Assembly: GCA_003313425.1 (NCBI GenBank)
Contig: NHZP01000009.1
Location: forward strand, 930,001 to 994,000
Direction of reading: 5' to 3'
Source of the DNA: Pseudopyrenochaeta lycopersici
Lineage: Eukaryota; Ascomycota; Dothideomycetes; Pleosporales; Pseudopyrenochaetaceae
Length of the DNA: 64,000 nucleotides
Shown here: positions 1 to 11,486 of the stretch, in pieces
Numbering within the stretch: position 1 is the stretch's first letter
Layout of the letters: every line of letters begins with the position of its first letter
Notes under the pieces: generated by a model
Database searches by the model: none
Told to the model about the DNA's origin: nothing
The model's input: only the letters and a program-made list of their open reading frames with translations
Program-made: the position numbers and the translations under genes

Positions 1-1577
1 TGTTGCTTGCAGAGCGGCGCAAGAGCATACGAGGGTTGCCGATAATAGCGTGGAGACGCTCGCCCTTCATAATGTCCTGGCACGTCGTCTTCGAGTGCTG
101 AGACTGTGTTAGCAGGAGGCCCACGATCAGATGCAAGTAGTAGCATACCGTGAGAAGCTTCACAACCCCATCAAAGCGCTCTTCGAATGTGTCGAACATG
201 GTCTGTTGAAACAAATCACGCTGATCCCTGTCGAGAATGGTCTTCGTCCATCCGTTTCGGTGGATGTCGATCATGGCGAACTGATACTTTTAGCCCAAAA
301 CAATCAACCAATTGAGATATTGAACATACAAGAATTTCATTGGCAGCATTGCTGATTTCCTGTTGGGAGTAGTATGTGGCATCGGCGCCCCATCGATTCA
401 AGAACTGCGTCGTGGTGCTGACCTCATTAGTGTTGTGGTTGTTGCGCATGGCGTTGATGAGTTTCTCAACATGGTTTTGAATCTCTGCCTGAGTGTAAGG
501 GATTGTGCTATCATTGCTAGGAGCTCTCCAAAAAATTCCGCCGATAGACACGCCTCGTGCAGTCTCGGTAATGTGGACTTCCGCGCCCATCTGCTTTGCC
601 ATGTCAGTCTCCAGCTTCTGTTTGGCAATGACACGATTGGCTTGCTTCTGCTTGTAGCCTAGAGTATTTTCGATATCCTGCTCATTTGAATTGTCTTTCT
701 TGGTACCATTTCGTGGCGCTTTCTTTGTCGCAATGAGCTTCATCTGTCGGGGTTTCTTGGCAGGCGTTTTCGTCATTGGATTCTTCGCCGTCGCCTTTGG
801 TTTGGTGATTCTGTGGGAAGTCTTAGTGGGCCGAATGGTCTTGTCTCTCCTGCTCTTTGAAGGTGTATTCAGGAGCACACTCTCCATGTTGTTTACTCCA
901 TCCTTAATAGTTCCACTACCATGGCTATCATTCTGAGTAGAACTTTCCGACGGCGAGACTGGCTCCTGAGGGTTAGTGTTATCACTGTTTGAGACTGATA
1001 GCTCCCCCGGCGGAGTCAGTGGTTGGAAGGATTCAGGGAAGTCGACCGCAGCCAGATCGAAGTTGGTGTGCATCTCGTTGTGTATTGTGCTGTCGTTCAA
1101 GTGGAGATTATCACCATTGGCCATAACTGATAAGGTTAGTGTGCAGATTTTGTAACGACAAACGGGCTACCTACGAAAGAATGAATCGGTGGGCCCGGAA
1201 CTACCATAGTCGCAGTGAAGATCTCCAGGCTGATTCAACTTAGGGCAGTTATTGTTCGAATGTGATTGATCCGAGAATTCGGGCTGTAGTATCTGGTTCG
1301 TCTTGCTGCAGTCGCCTACGAACCCGTTGTTCAAATCGCCTGCGAAATCGAATGGGCTAGACTGCCACATGTGGTACATCGGCTCGACAGGCGCGAAGAA
1401 GGAAAAGGGAGAAGTAGGGCGTGGTGTGAATGAGAAGGCCTGTGGAGCGAGGCTGGAGTTTACCGTCGAGGGAGTAAGCATGTAGATACCATCATTGGCG
1501 GGGGTAGGATTGTTCAAGGTGGAGGGAGTGCGCAGGTCGCTGCCGTCAAAGGCAGAGCCCGACGGTGACTGAGGCAT
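1..1577 (-). CDS. Unrecognised basic, low-complexity protein, 5' part (runs off left edge)
   Basis: I do not recognise this protein. Four exons fit together: 1577-1175, 1126-330, 280-149 and 103 to beyond position 1, at least 478 residues. Introns of 48, 49 and 45 nt have donors GTAGGT, GTATGT and GTATGC; the first and third have CTAAC branch sites. The first 150 residues are Ser/Pro/Asn-rich. Residues about 210-270 are strongly Lys/Arg-rich and repetitive (KPKATAKNP, KTPAKKPRQ), suggesting nuclear localisation or nucleic-acid binding. A more ordered, amphipathic region follows and continues out of the window. The third intron is a multiple of three without stops, so its retention would keep the frame. 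The start is the first ATG of the open frame. The exon model is fairly secure; the function is unknown. Confidence 0.72.
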
Positions 1578-4500
1578 CAGAGCTGAGCTGATAATTCAAT
1601 CGAATGGGAGAGTAAGCTAGATAAAACCTTAAAGGTTACAACTCTGAAGAATGTCGCTGGTGGAGTATGCTGTTTCTACAGGGTAGGTGGCCAATATTCC
1701 AAAAGTGTTGTAGGTCAAAACCAAGTTTATGTCGAAAACAAGCCTGCAGGCGAAGCTTTTGAGCTTATTCTGTGTGGCCCATACGACACTTGGCGAGACT
1801 CGTTAAACAAGCGAATTTAGTGCATGTGAGCTGCCCTTATCAAAAGTATGCGTCATATTCTCCTTCACTTACATGTTCCCGGGCCCTTTGCAAACAGTGT
1901 AGGAGCAACGCATGTGGATCAGTCAACTACATGTGTCCTAGGCACTTGGATCCTTGAGATTCAGGTAGATAGCGAGAGACCCAGAACTTAACTGAGCACT
2001 TTCAGGTTTTCACAATTTCTTGATGTTGCTGTTATTGTTGTTTGTTGTTTAGATCGTGGCGCCCTGCTTTTTTGCCAAGCTATCGCCCATTCATCTTCAC
2101 CAGACACGCAACTAGGATGAATCGCAAGATCACGCATTCCCCAGACTGGCACTGTAATTTTAATATCTGTTTGCGGTATCCTGAAATAAATGACACTGTC
2201 ACCGAGTAGCTTAGGAGGCTGAGGCAGGAATTTGAAGCGTCTGCCTGGATTTCATTGGTCCATCGAGGTGAAAGAATAAACAATAAAAAGTCTCTAGGCA
2301 GCTACCAAATCCTCGAGAATAGGATCTGAAAAGCCTAGCCATACTTGAACGCGGTATAACTGGCATATAAGTTCCTGCAAAGGTATTGATACGGGGATCG
2401 GTATAATTGAAATATTAGTAGATGAAACTTGCAATAGTAAGACTATTCCAAGGTACAATCCGTGCTGGGCATGCGTTGTACAAAAGCATACACTGCCATC
2501 TGCAATGGCTCTTGAGTTTAGGGTCCATTTGAACTCTGAAAACTTCTCTTGGGACTGCGTTTAATTTTATGTCGCAATTTGGTTGAGTGCTTCGAAACAC
2601 GAATCTCGACAGTAATATCAAGCTCCCACTAGGATTGTAACGACGTTCAGACGTCGTCATATTTGGGGGAGCCAGAAGTTCCATTACTTGGTGATTGGAA
2701 AGACAATATCCCGCTGTCTCATACTGAAGATAAAGAATGAATATAGAGACCTTTACGCTCAATACAGTGTGCATACTAGTAGCGATAATCCCATTGAGGA
2801 GGGGTTTTATGAGTTATCAAATCAATGGAATCAATATTCCAAAGCGTTAGAATTGCAGTATGGTAATCCTTGCAGTTCTTGTTGATATAGCAGAAGGGAT
2901 TGGCGTATTTCGGCACGAATGAGGCAACGGAGAGGAACAATTGAGGCCAAGAGCAAAATTATCGGGGTGTTTGTTATTCGATTGTGAATAGGAGTTTCTG
3001 TAAAGTAACGACGACAGAAATAGGGGACCTCGAATATATGTACATGCTACATCGTAGCTGGCAGATGATATACTCTTTTCTTAATGATGTAGCAGTACCT
3101 ATTAAAGCTAGGTATTCGTTCACATGAAAATATAAAAATGTTTTCTGAAATTCTTTATGGAATATTACCCAATACACAAGTGCGGAACCATTCTGTGAAG
3201 ATATGGGACTGATCGGAGCCCTAGACATTGTGGTTCGATCGAGCACTGGTGCAGCGCGTCCATAAGGCGGCACTCACAACTCTTCCTAGCATTTGTTCAA
3301 CGCGCTACCGGCACTGCGAGCAAGCGAGTAATCTTTAACGAAATGTTGTGTGACCTATTGTGCTGACCTCGTAAGTTATGGCGCGGTTAAATTTATCCGG
3401 TCTGAGAGAGGAAAGTCACGAACCTCGTCTTACTTCTTGCTCAAATATAGAAGGCACTTATTTTACATAGCTTACCCACATGCAGGGCGTATGTATAGAA
3501 GTGTGGTTAGATCTGACCACAGCCAAACTTTACAATCTGCCGACATTCCGGACTCGGACGAATTTTGATGCCCATCAGACCCTTTACGAGGCTTGGGGCG
3601 AGAAGATTGTGGATCATTGCTTATTCCATGTATGCATATATTAAAACTGGACCAGAATAGTGGCCGAAAATCATTTGAGATCGGTCCTTCACATCATATG
3701 GGTGATGGTTCGGAAGTTCCAGTTGACAGAAACTCCCTTTAGAACTATATCGAAGTTGAAGCTACATCGAAACATTATCCAAAAACAGAGTGATGTTATG
3801 AGTTAGATGAATTTCATAGGGACACAGCTCAAAGCGTTCTACCTCAAAGACCAAAATGCTGAGTATTTTGCTCAGTGAAAGCACTAGCAGATGCGGTGAA
3901 GCTGTAAGGAACTCGTGAAGCTTAGCTGAGACTTTTACAAGACTCCGTATGTCCTTTCAAACAATATCAGTTTAGTGGTCGACTAATATGCAAAGTTGTG
4001 GATGTCTTGACGAGTCTGGATGCCTTCCTACCTCCAAACGGAAGACGTGCAGTTCGAGTGCGCTGTACATGATGAGAGCAACGCTTTTGAATCCATTCAC
4101 GCTGACATTGCTTAAAAGTCGGTCAGATATTCTAAGCCGCCCTGAAGTATCTCGTCAATAAAAAAGACCTGGTGAAAGAGGTCTTAAGCGTTGATATTCA
4201 TGTTATTGGTAGGCTTCTTTTCCTACGGTCCAGTATCGCAAGAGTACTTCTCTGGAGTATCAATTTTACTTGATGCAATAGATTTCATTGATTGTGAACA
4301 GCACACACACCCTCAGGGAGCTATTAGAGGTAGTTTTCCTGGTCCATGACCCGCAGGATCTAATGTGGTCCTCTTCAACACCACACCTTGGGCAACGATT
4401 ATATTAATCAATATTGTAGTAAGACGCCCGACGCTGTCGCCGCTGTCTTCAAGACACCCACAGAGAACGGAGGGCCTGAATGTGAGGACAGATAAGAAGG

Positions 4501-4606
4501 ACAAGAATTCCTCATAAAGTGTCCCTTCATTGCAACGAGAACGCTCTCGCAAAGCCTAGCCCTCCAAACTTCCTCTATATCTTTGGCTATCATTATCCAA
4601 TTCAAT
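1578..4606. other. Gene-free stretch of 3.0 kb
   Basis: All open frames here are short (under about 120 codons), lack recognisable domains and cannot be joined by plausible introns. The sequence looks A+T-richer than its surroundings. The only structure I noticed is a perfect 7-bp inverted repeat, AAGACCT/AGGTCTT with an 8-nt loop, at 4164-4185. It should contain the upstream region of the minus-strand gene ending at 1577 and, at its right end, the promoter of the secreted-protein gene. Confidence 0.6.
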
Positions 4607-5205
4607 ATGCGCTTCTGCAGCCTCATTCTCACCTTCGCCACCGCAGTCTCAGCGGCAGACATCCGCATCCGGTTTGAGTCGGGTTGTCGAGGAGGGTTCC
4701 TTGTATGCGGCAACATTCCCGCCAGAGTACATGCTACATTTCTTTCACGTTTCACTGTGTGTGCCTAACATTGTTCTAGACCTGCTGCAACGGAATCAGA
4801 GACAATCAAGGTGCTCCATCGGTCGGTTTTGTTAGCATGCCACGCAACTCTATTGTTTTGGGTTGGCAGGCTACTAGGGATGGTAACGTCTGTGGTTCTG
4901 AGCTTGCGCGTGGAAACACTGGCGGCGGAGACAATGCTTGCCTCAATCCCCCTGGAGGAGGATCCAGCTTCGCAGGTGGCAGCTGGGCTCAGGGTTCAAA
5001 GAAGAGATATGCGGCCGTCAATGACTTGGATCAAGCATGCACTGCATCCCAGAACGCAGACGCTCTGGTTTTGAGCGATGGAACGAAGTATGAGCTCGAG
5101 GGAATGGAGCAATGGTTGGCTGAGGAGCTGTACGACCTAGCCGTGAACGGGACGACAACAGAAAGTATTCCTAAGATTTTTTCGGCGTTCGCAGCCGCAA
5201 AGTAG
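4607..5205 (+). CDS. Small secreted cysteine-containing protein (candidate effector)
   Basis: Two exons, 4607-4726 and 4780-5205, joined across a 53-nt intron (donor GTACAT, branch CCTAAC, acceptor TTCTAG), give 181 residues. The start MRFCSLIL was chosen over an in-frame ATG 24 nt upstream because it gives a clean signal peptide of about 16 residues ending in AVSA. The mature part has seven cysteines (27, 34, 42, 43, 78, 94, 127), a Gly-rich middle (88-108), a dibasic KKR at 114-116 that could be a Kex2 site, and one N-glycosylation sequon (NGT, 163). I recognise no named family. Size, secretion and cysteines are typical of fungal effectors or surface proteins; that role is inference. It sits between a gene-free region and housekeeping genes. 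Confidence 0.72.
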
Positions 5206-5865
5206 GGAGTGCGATTAATTGCGCAAGAGCTGGTGCAAGAAAGAAAGTTTGGTGCTGAGTTCAGGGGAGGAAGGCGGGAGACAAACATTGAAGTTGAAAT
5301 CTCATGATTCAGTAATGAATAAGCTCACATTCGCTTGATCTATAAATCTGTCTTTTGCCAAGCAGAAAAGAATAATGATGAATGAGTACCAATAACTGTG
5401 CCTCTCTCTGTTGGTGCTATCTGAATGGCTGTTTAGCAGGCTTACCGCGACCTTAAATGTCTTAGATGATGATTCTTGGTCCGAATTCTTCATGTCATTG
5501 GTTGAGAATTTGTTGAATCTTACCCAAATCATATCGACCCACAGTAAGCATACTTAGGACAGGGTATGCACTGTCTGATTAATGCCGAGATATAACTAGT
5601 AGGGAAGCCAGAATCTAAGCTTTTAGTAGGCTTGGGTCTGAGTATCTTCCATTGTTTTATAAGTGCATTAGACAGATATTCGCGATCTCATGTACTACGC
5701 TAAAATTCCTCTCAGCTAGCGGCACCAGCGGCACCAGATACTGCTTTCCCCCTTTGGATAGCTCGTTTCGTTCATATATGGGTATCTTCTTATATTACAA
5801 TGTTCGTCTGCATGCCTTCACACATTCTCGATAATCCGCCGAACGTAATCGCTGTGGGTATGCAT
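5206..5865. other. Intergenic region between convergent genes
   Basis: 660 bp between the 3' ends of the secreted-protein gene and rad14. It should hold both 3' untranslated regions. I see no supported gene. Confidence 0.6.
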
Positions 5866-7156
5866 TCAAAATTCGAGTTCCTCAACCTCCATACCACATT
5901 CCTCACACCTCTTCCTCGTCATCCCTGTCTCTGGATCCAGTATACTCCTTCCCCATTCATGCTCATGCTTGTCATACCGTCCCTTGATCTTCTGACCAAA
6001 CTGCGCGTCCCCTCCTCCACCTAATCTAGCCCGTTTGTAGGCCTCTACCCTGGTCCGCTTTTTAAGATCCTCGAGCTTGTTCTTAAATTTCTTCTCTTTT
6101 CTTTGTTTACTGATCTTAGTGCGTTTTTCGTACTCCTCGTCAAGTGCTTCCGCTGATCCCCATTTTGCTGGACTGAAGGCATAGGCTTCAACTTGCAGAC
6201 GGAGGAACAGCTGCATGGCGTGGAAGGACTGTTTGTGGGGGTTCGGGCGCTCGAGATGAGGAAGAAGATCTTCATCCTTTAGTTCAGGATCAGTGAGGAG
6301 ATAGTCGTCTCGTGCCTCGGTCTTGGTAAGGAGCGAGTATTTGTCAGGAAGCTTCTCTTTGCAGATATTGCAGACACCGACCCCAAATATGTCTTGCCAT
6401 TTCCAATCAATCTCCAAGGAGCCACATTCGCGACATTTGCCTTTGGTGTCACGCTTGCCATCACCATATTTGCCCTTGAATGTGCCACTTTCTATCTCGG
6501 CGTTCTCAGCGGCCTCCAGTAAAGCAGCCTCTTCATCTTCTTCTTCTCTGCCATTTACTGCATCTAGAATCGAGATACCGGGTTCGAATGGTCCCGCCCG
6601 GTTCTCCCTCAGCTTCCGCCTCACACGCTCCCTCTCCCAGTCTGCCATTGTCATGCCTTCAGGCTTCTGTTCTTCTCGTGCTTGTCCTTTCCACATAGCC
6701 TTATTGTGGGGATCATCTTCTGTGCTCAAGAAACCACCCTTCGTGTCTGTCATCTTACTAAAATCATAATCGATAAAGTCGGATCTTGCGTACTTCTTCG
6801 CAGGCTGGATGTAGTCGTTCGAAGGGGGCTGCATGAAGCCGTTTTGGTCGGGTCTTTGCGAAGAAGTGGCGGCGGCGTTGCGCACTTGTGTCGGTGCATT
6901 TGAGGCGGTTATGGAGGAGTATGCTCGTTTTGCACCTGCGACAGGCGCTGGTGCAGGTTTGGAGGCCTGAGCCTGTCGTGCGGCGGCTTTGGCTTTGAGA
7001 CGGGCTTCTTCCTATATGTGAATCAATATGGAGTCCTGTATTTGCAGAAGCTGACAGTACCATTCTTCTAATTTGTTCTGGGGTGGGAGGATTTGGCGGC
7101 AACTTTCCCGCTGAGCGCATTGCTCGTGGTGGTGTAGCCGGCCTCTCCGTCATCAT
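5866..7156 (-). CDS. rad14: DNA repair protein Rad14/XPA (nucleotide excision repair)
   Basis: Two exons, 7156-7061 and 7011-5866, separated by a 49-nt intron (donor GTACTG, acceptor ATATAG), encode 413 residues. The family binds damaged DNA and helps assemble the nucleotide excision repair complex in the nucleus. The XPA zinc finger is visible at about residues 224-250 as CREC followed 17 residues later by CNIC. It is followed by the conserved DNA-binding domain, with the TKTEARDDYLLTDPEL and LRLQVEAYAFSPAKWGS segments. A second CEEC pair lies near the C-terminus. The start is one of two adjacent ATGs giving MMTERPATPP; the N-terminus is basic and disordered as usual. It is divergent from the Pth gene. 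The identification is secure. Confidence 0.95.
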
Positions 7157-7659
7157 GAAATCGAAGGGTGGTTGTCGTCGATCACTACTGGAGCTTGGGA
7201 TGCGCAAATGTAAAAGCAGTAACACGTAGAGAATAACTAGGGAGAGGGTGAAGGCACGCGCAAGCGGCGATGTGACGGCTGCGGAGTAAACCTCCGCTGG
7301 GACCCTTGTGCCTGAACGATGATGCACGCCAAGAGATCTCTCGACCTTCCTTGGAAATTTTCAGAAATGTGAGACCAGTGCAGACATTGATAAATTGACT
7401 CCGTGATTTTACCCGTCAATAGACTTACGAGCGCTCAAAGGGCGGCTTAGTACCAAGCTTGTGGTTGCTGCGCCCTTACAAATCCACTATGACTCTTTCA
7501 TGTGGCTGTGGCGATGCACTTCGCCAAGTCCGTCCTCCTCAACCATGGCAGCTTTGAAAGCCCAAGCGCATAATAAAGCCTTGCGACGAGTACAAGTATT
7601 GCCATTGTTTTCCAGTATTTCTTCTTTAGACGAATCCATAACCTCTGCACTTCGGCGAT
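7157..7659. promoter_or_regulatory. Divergent intergenic region, rad14 / pth
   Basis: 503 bp between the two start codons, which must contain both promoters. I see no clear TATA box. Open frames here are short and antisense to one another; I do not support any as a gene. Confidence 0.5.
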
Positions 7660-8643
7660 ATGTCCAACGCGACCACACGTGCGCACGTGGTCAGCCCTAC
7701 CACGGCGCCGCTAATCCCTGTCGCAAATCGTTCAGCCGAGAATCTTCAGTCTTCAACAGCAGACGACACCGATACGGACGAAGCAATTGAGCCCACATTA
7801 CCCGTCAGCCGCAAAGGAAAGCGCAAACAAAAGAAAAATAAACACAATTTTGCTCTCCCTACACCCTCAGACACCGATAACGAGACTCCCTCTCCGCAGC
7901 GCACACCTCCAAACAACCCACCGAAGAAGAAACAAAAGCCCACCACCAACGAATTGACCAGCATACCGTACTCAATGCCCCTAGCGAAAGATGTTGCACA
8001 GAAAGCATTCCCTCTGCTAATATGCAGTATTGGTAACCCTGGTGCAACATACGCAAACACACTACATTCCGCCGGCCATGTCATCACCTCCTACCTCTCG
8101 GAGCGCAAAGGCTACAAGCCCTTCCAGAAAGGCCTATCAGGCCTTGTGTCCAAACCCGATAACTCAACAATGAGCTTCAGTATAATACGAGGGTATAGAA
8201 GAGTAGAAGGTGACACACTCCCACTCGAAGACGACTGGACGTTCTGGCAATCTACGTCCCTCATGAACATCTCTGGCAACAGCGTCAAAAAGGCATACAG
8301 CGAGTGGCTGCGCTCCATCAAAGCACAATCCGGGTCCTCGGCAACAGAAGGCCGTCTCGTCGTAATCCACGACGAGCTCGAATCCGCACTCGGTAAAGTC
8401 ACCATTCGTGATGGTGGTGCCAGCCCAAAAGGCCACAATGGGCTCAAGAGCTGTCAGCAGCAGCTTGGCGGCATAAAGTGGTGGCGTGTAGGTGTTGGTA
8501 TTGGGAGGCCAGAGAGCAGAGACCCGAATGTGGTGAGCAAATATGTGCTAGGGAAGATGTCAGGGACGCAGAGGAGCGCATTAGAGAAAAGTGCCGTGGC
8601 GGTTTATGCAGCGCTGGAAGGAATCGCTACGGGGAAGAAGTGA
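7660..8643 (+). CDS. pth1: Peptidyl-tRNA hydrolase, Pth1 family, with long N-terminal extension
   Basis: An intronless gene of 327 residues. The enzyme releases tRNA from prematurely dropped peptidyl-tRNA. The catalytic domain runs from about residue 115 to the end. It has the GNPG signature (about 124-127), the catalytic His in TLHSAGH, the HDELE segment carrying the catalytic Asp, and GGASPKGHNGLKS. These match the bacterial-type Pth fold, about 195 residues in E. coli. The extra 110 N-terminal residues are polar and Lys-rich (GKRKQKKNKHN, PPKKKQKP), unlike a classical mitochondrial presequence and reminiscent of nuclear or nucleolar signals. The start is the first ATG of the frame. It is convergent with the Cut12-like gene. 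Confidence 0.93.
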   Translation: MSNATTRAHVVSPTTAPLIPVANRSAENLQSSTADDTDTDEAIEPTLPVSRKGKRKQKKNKHNFALPTPSDTDNETPSPQRTPPNNPPKKKQKPTTNELTSIPYSMPLAKDVAQKAFPLLICSIGNPGATYANTLHSAGHVITSYLSERKGYKPFQKGLSGLVSKPDNSTMSFSIIRGYRRVEGDTLPLEDDWTFWQSTSLMNISGNSVKKAYSEWLRSIKAQSGSSATEGRLVVIHDELESALGKVTIRDGGASPKGHNGLKSCQQQLGGIKWWRVGVGIGRPESRDPNVVSKYVLGKMSGTQRSALEKSAVAVYAALEGIATGKK

Positions 8644-9013
8644 GACATTTGTGAGCTGATAGATATGTAAAACATGACAGGGTCTACAGGGTGCAAAGTG
8701 ATCTGTTTGCATTGACTGGCGTTTGGGATGCATATGCATAGCATATCATGTTGTATATAGCAGTCGCAAGGTTCGGATGATACCCAATTTACACCGCATG
8801 GCGTAATGAAATACTATTTGTTGGACATCTTGCGATCCCCATGAGGAATATAGTGATCAATTGAATAGCAGAAAGCATGGCTAGGTATCTTGCAGGACTC
8901 CAATAACAATGCTCATGATCCAATACTACTCCCAAACATGACCTAGCCCTAGTAACCGTAAACTAACAACGCCAAATTTGCTTGAGTTCCCTCAGAAAAA
9001 AGGATAATGGATA
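8644..9013. other. Intergenic region between convergent genes
   Basis: 370 bp between the stop codons of pth1 and the cut12-like gene. Expected to be 3' untranslated sequence; nothing else seen. Confidence 0.6.
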
Positions 9014-10935
9014 TCAAACTGGAGTATTCTTTCTCAACTTCTTTCGCTCTTCGAGTCGCCGTCTCGCTTGCTCCTTCCTGTCAACGGGCAGAAGCTTGCC
9101 CTGATCACGTTTAATTTGCGTGGAGCCTTCCGCGTGTTGGGACGCGATCTTCGAGAGGTCAAGTCTTAAATCAGTCAGATGCGGTTGAACGACTGGTTCT
9201 GTCCTTTTAGAAACCTCAGGTATGTGCCCAGTCTTTGGTGTAACGGCATTTGTTTCCACGTTTGCCAAGCGACTCAACCTCTCCTTGCCATACATGTTAT
9301 TCTTCGCCAGCTCGGTGTTCTCGGTTGATAGTGCAGGCTTCTCACTTCGTCGATCAAGACTTGTTGAGGGTACCGCGGCTTTAGCAGTCGATATTGACTT
9401 AGACGATCGGTGTTGCCTAGGCGGAGGATTCCATTCAGGTCGAGAGTATGGTTGGCCAGAAAACCCAGGCATTGCCATCTTATCCATCTGTGGTATCGAA
9501 CTTTCATGCATATTTAGCCACGGATCAGGGGATGGCATCGGAAGTGGGCTTGATGGGAGCACAGCGGCGGGCGAAATCGGCTCATTATTCTTCTTGCTGG
9601 GATCAGTCCTCCGGATCCTAAGCGGTGACTTTGGAGGATGCTCCGACGTTGTTGTTGGCAGTGCTGCGCCTGAAGGAGGTTCAAACAGTTGCCCAGATGC
9701 TCGGGATGATTTGCCTATCATGATTGAGACCTCGCCTTCTGCCGTTCCTAACCTTGGGAGAGCATTTGAGCGAGGAGACGCTTCCGGCATTGACTGGCGA
9801 CGGTGTCGTCGAGGCTTTGGCGAACAATTCTCCTTGGTCGAGGAAGCCATGCTGTTCGATGGCGCGAATGACAGGGCAACCGCCCTGTCCTGTTCAGGCA
9901 TGGACTCTACAGCCTCTTTGCCTGCGTCTTCGAAGATCTGAAAAGACCCCTTACTTTGCTGAAGTTCTGATGAAGGCATCGCGATCGACCTCTCCAAAGT
10001 AGCTACTCTCGCTTTCAGCGCAGCCACCTCGATATGTGCTGCTGTGCTCTCCGTCGTGGCCTGACGGAGCTGTTCCTGGTATTCCTTGTTCTGCTGTTCC
10101 AGTTCCCGCTCCCGTTGCCTGAACTGCCTGCGTTCCTGTTCCAGCTTGGTGGTCAATTCTGTGACTTCGCCATCTTTCTTCATCGCGAACTTCTTAGCCA
10201 ATTGCTGCTTCGCGATGACCTTTTTCATCTCCTTTTCGCTCTTTTCGGCGTAGTTCTCGTACTGCTCTTTCCAATACTTCCCAGACTCAGACCTTGGTGC
10301 TCCTAGATCGATTGTGATATCGCTATCGTCCCTCGCTTTTGGTTTCTGGCCCGACTTTGGCTGTGTCGTTGTGCGTGCATCGAGAAGCGCCTCTGTGAGC
10401 TTGGTGCGAGGCCGTTTGTCGCTTGCGGGGTCCAGCTTCAACTGTGCGCCTGGTGTCCAAGGGCTGGGGAATTTACCAGGGCAGTCGTTGGGTATACCAC
10501 TTTTGCCAATATTCCCTCTTTTGCCTTCATTGTCGATCACTTGTGAGCCAAATGACACGGTCTTCCTTCCTCTGTTCGTTCCTGGAGTCATAAGGATGCC
10601 GCCCGGCTGTTTCGAGGGCGACAATGGAGGGGTTTCTTCCTTAGGCGGAGGAAGGCCTATAGCTTTCGCATTCGCCAGGTCTACCTTCGCTTTCCTCTCA
10701 GCTTTCACTGAGGCATCGTTTGCATCTTCTGGCGCGGGTGTCCCGAATAGAGCGTGCTTGAATGCTTTGACAGCGAATTGGTGAGCTGGGGTCTCCGGCG
10801 GTTCAATAAATGTGGATTCGTAGTGGGATTCTGCGTTCGTTAGAATTGAGCAATGCGCAATCAGAGCCTTTGCATACCCGGCTGGAGGTCTTCGATCACA
10901 TTGGTGATTCGCGGACCCGTAATCCACGAGAACAT
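9014..10935 (-). CDS. cut12: Spindle pole body-associated protein, Cut12 family
   Basis: Two exons, 10935-10878 and 10830-9014, are joined across a 47-nt intron (donor GTATGC, branch TTCTAAC, acceptor CGCAG) and encode 624 residues. The short first exon restores an ATG start (MFSWITGPRI) that leads into ESTFIEPPETP and FKHALFGTPAP, the arrangement I recall for fungal Cut12-domain proteins. Next come GGILMTPGT and RKTVSFGSQV, then a coiled coil at about residues 205-310 rich in Glu/Lys/Gln. The C-terminal half is Ser/Pro-rich and disordered, ending in a basic helix (RRRLEERKKLRKN). In fission yeast Cut12 sits at the spindle pole body and promotes mitotic entry through Plo1 kinase; the same role here is inferred. 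It is divergent from gcn2. Confidence 0.86.
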
Positions 10936-11486
10936 CGTAGCAATTGAATACTTAGGGTCAGAGGATGCACAAGAATTCTGCTGGAGTCAAGTAGACTGCC
11001 GGTGACTGTCGAAGTGGCGCGTCGATGGTCTCGCTGCCTTGTTTTGACGACTTGTTTACTGGCGAAAACGAACGCTAGATACTCGATTGGAGGCTGTCAT
11101 TCAGACTCTTACGGTAGACGACTAATCGCAGGCACTCCCATAGCAGTTTCCAGTCACAACACCGCTCACCAGTAGAGTCGTGGGGAAGGCGCGAGGTGGT
11201 ATGGTTTGCGCGCCGTAAACTCTCAAGGCTTGAGGAAGTCGCGTATGGCAGCTAGTGCCTGCAGGGTTTGGCGCGGAAGCGGGGCTAGCGTTCTTGCCCC
11301 CACCAACTGTGACTTTCTATGTGTGCTGGCGACGAAGTCTTCGCCTTTCGTCAAAATCTGCCCTCTTTCACTCAAAAGTTGAATCAACAACATGTCTGCA
11401 GTGTGAAGGGCAGCAGCTTCGGCTGCTAGTCTCTCCGTCAATCTTTCTATGACGGCGCTTTCCAAACATCCACAAGTCAGCTCAAT
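10936..11486. promoter_or_regulatory. Divergent intergenic region, cut12 / gcn2
   Basis: 551 bp holding both promoters. An upstream ATG at 11449, in another frame and with a poor context (T at -3), opens a 72-codon frame that overlaps the gcn2 start at 11487, which has A at -3. No clear TATA box seen. Confidence 0.5.

Noticed and set aside
3232..3242. GGTTCGATCG resembling a tRNA B-box
   Set aside because: The trailing CC of the B-box is missing and no A-box or cloverleaf can be drawn around it.
9222..9941. 239-codon plus-strand open frame
   Set aside because: It lies wholly antisense to the Cut12-like coding exon, has no domain, and its openness follows from the codon composition of the opposite strand.
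10878..10927. Continuous reading of the Cut12-like frame upstream from a GTG
   Set aside because: A spliced 58-nt first exon with ATG, good donor, branch site and acceptor restores the conserved N-terminus, so the upstream part of the open frame is intron.
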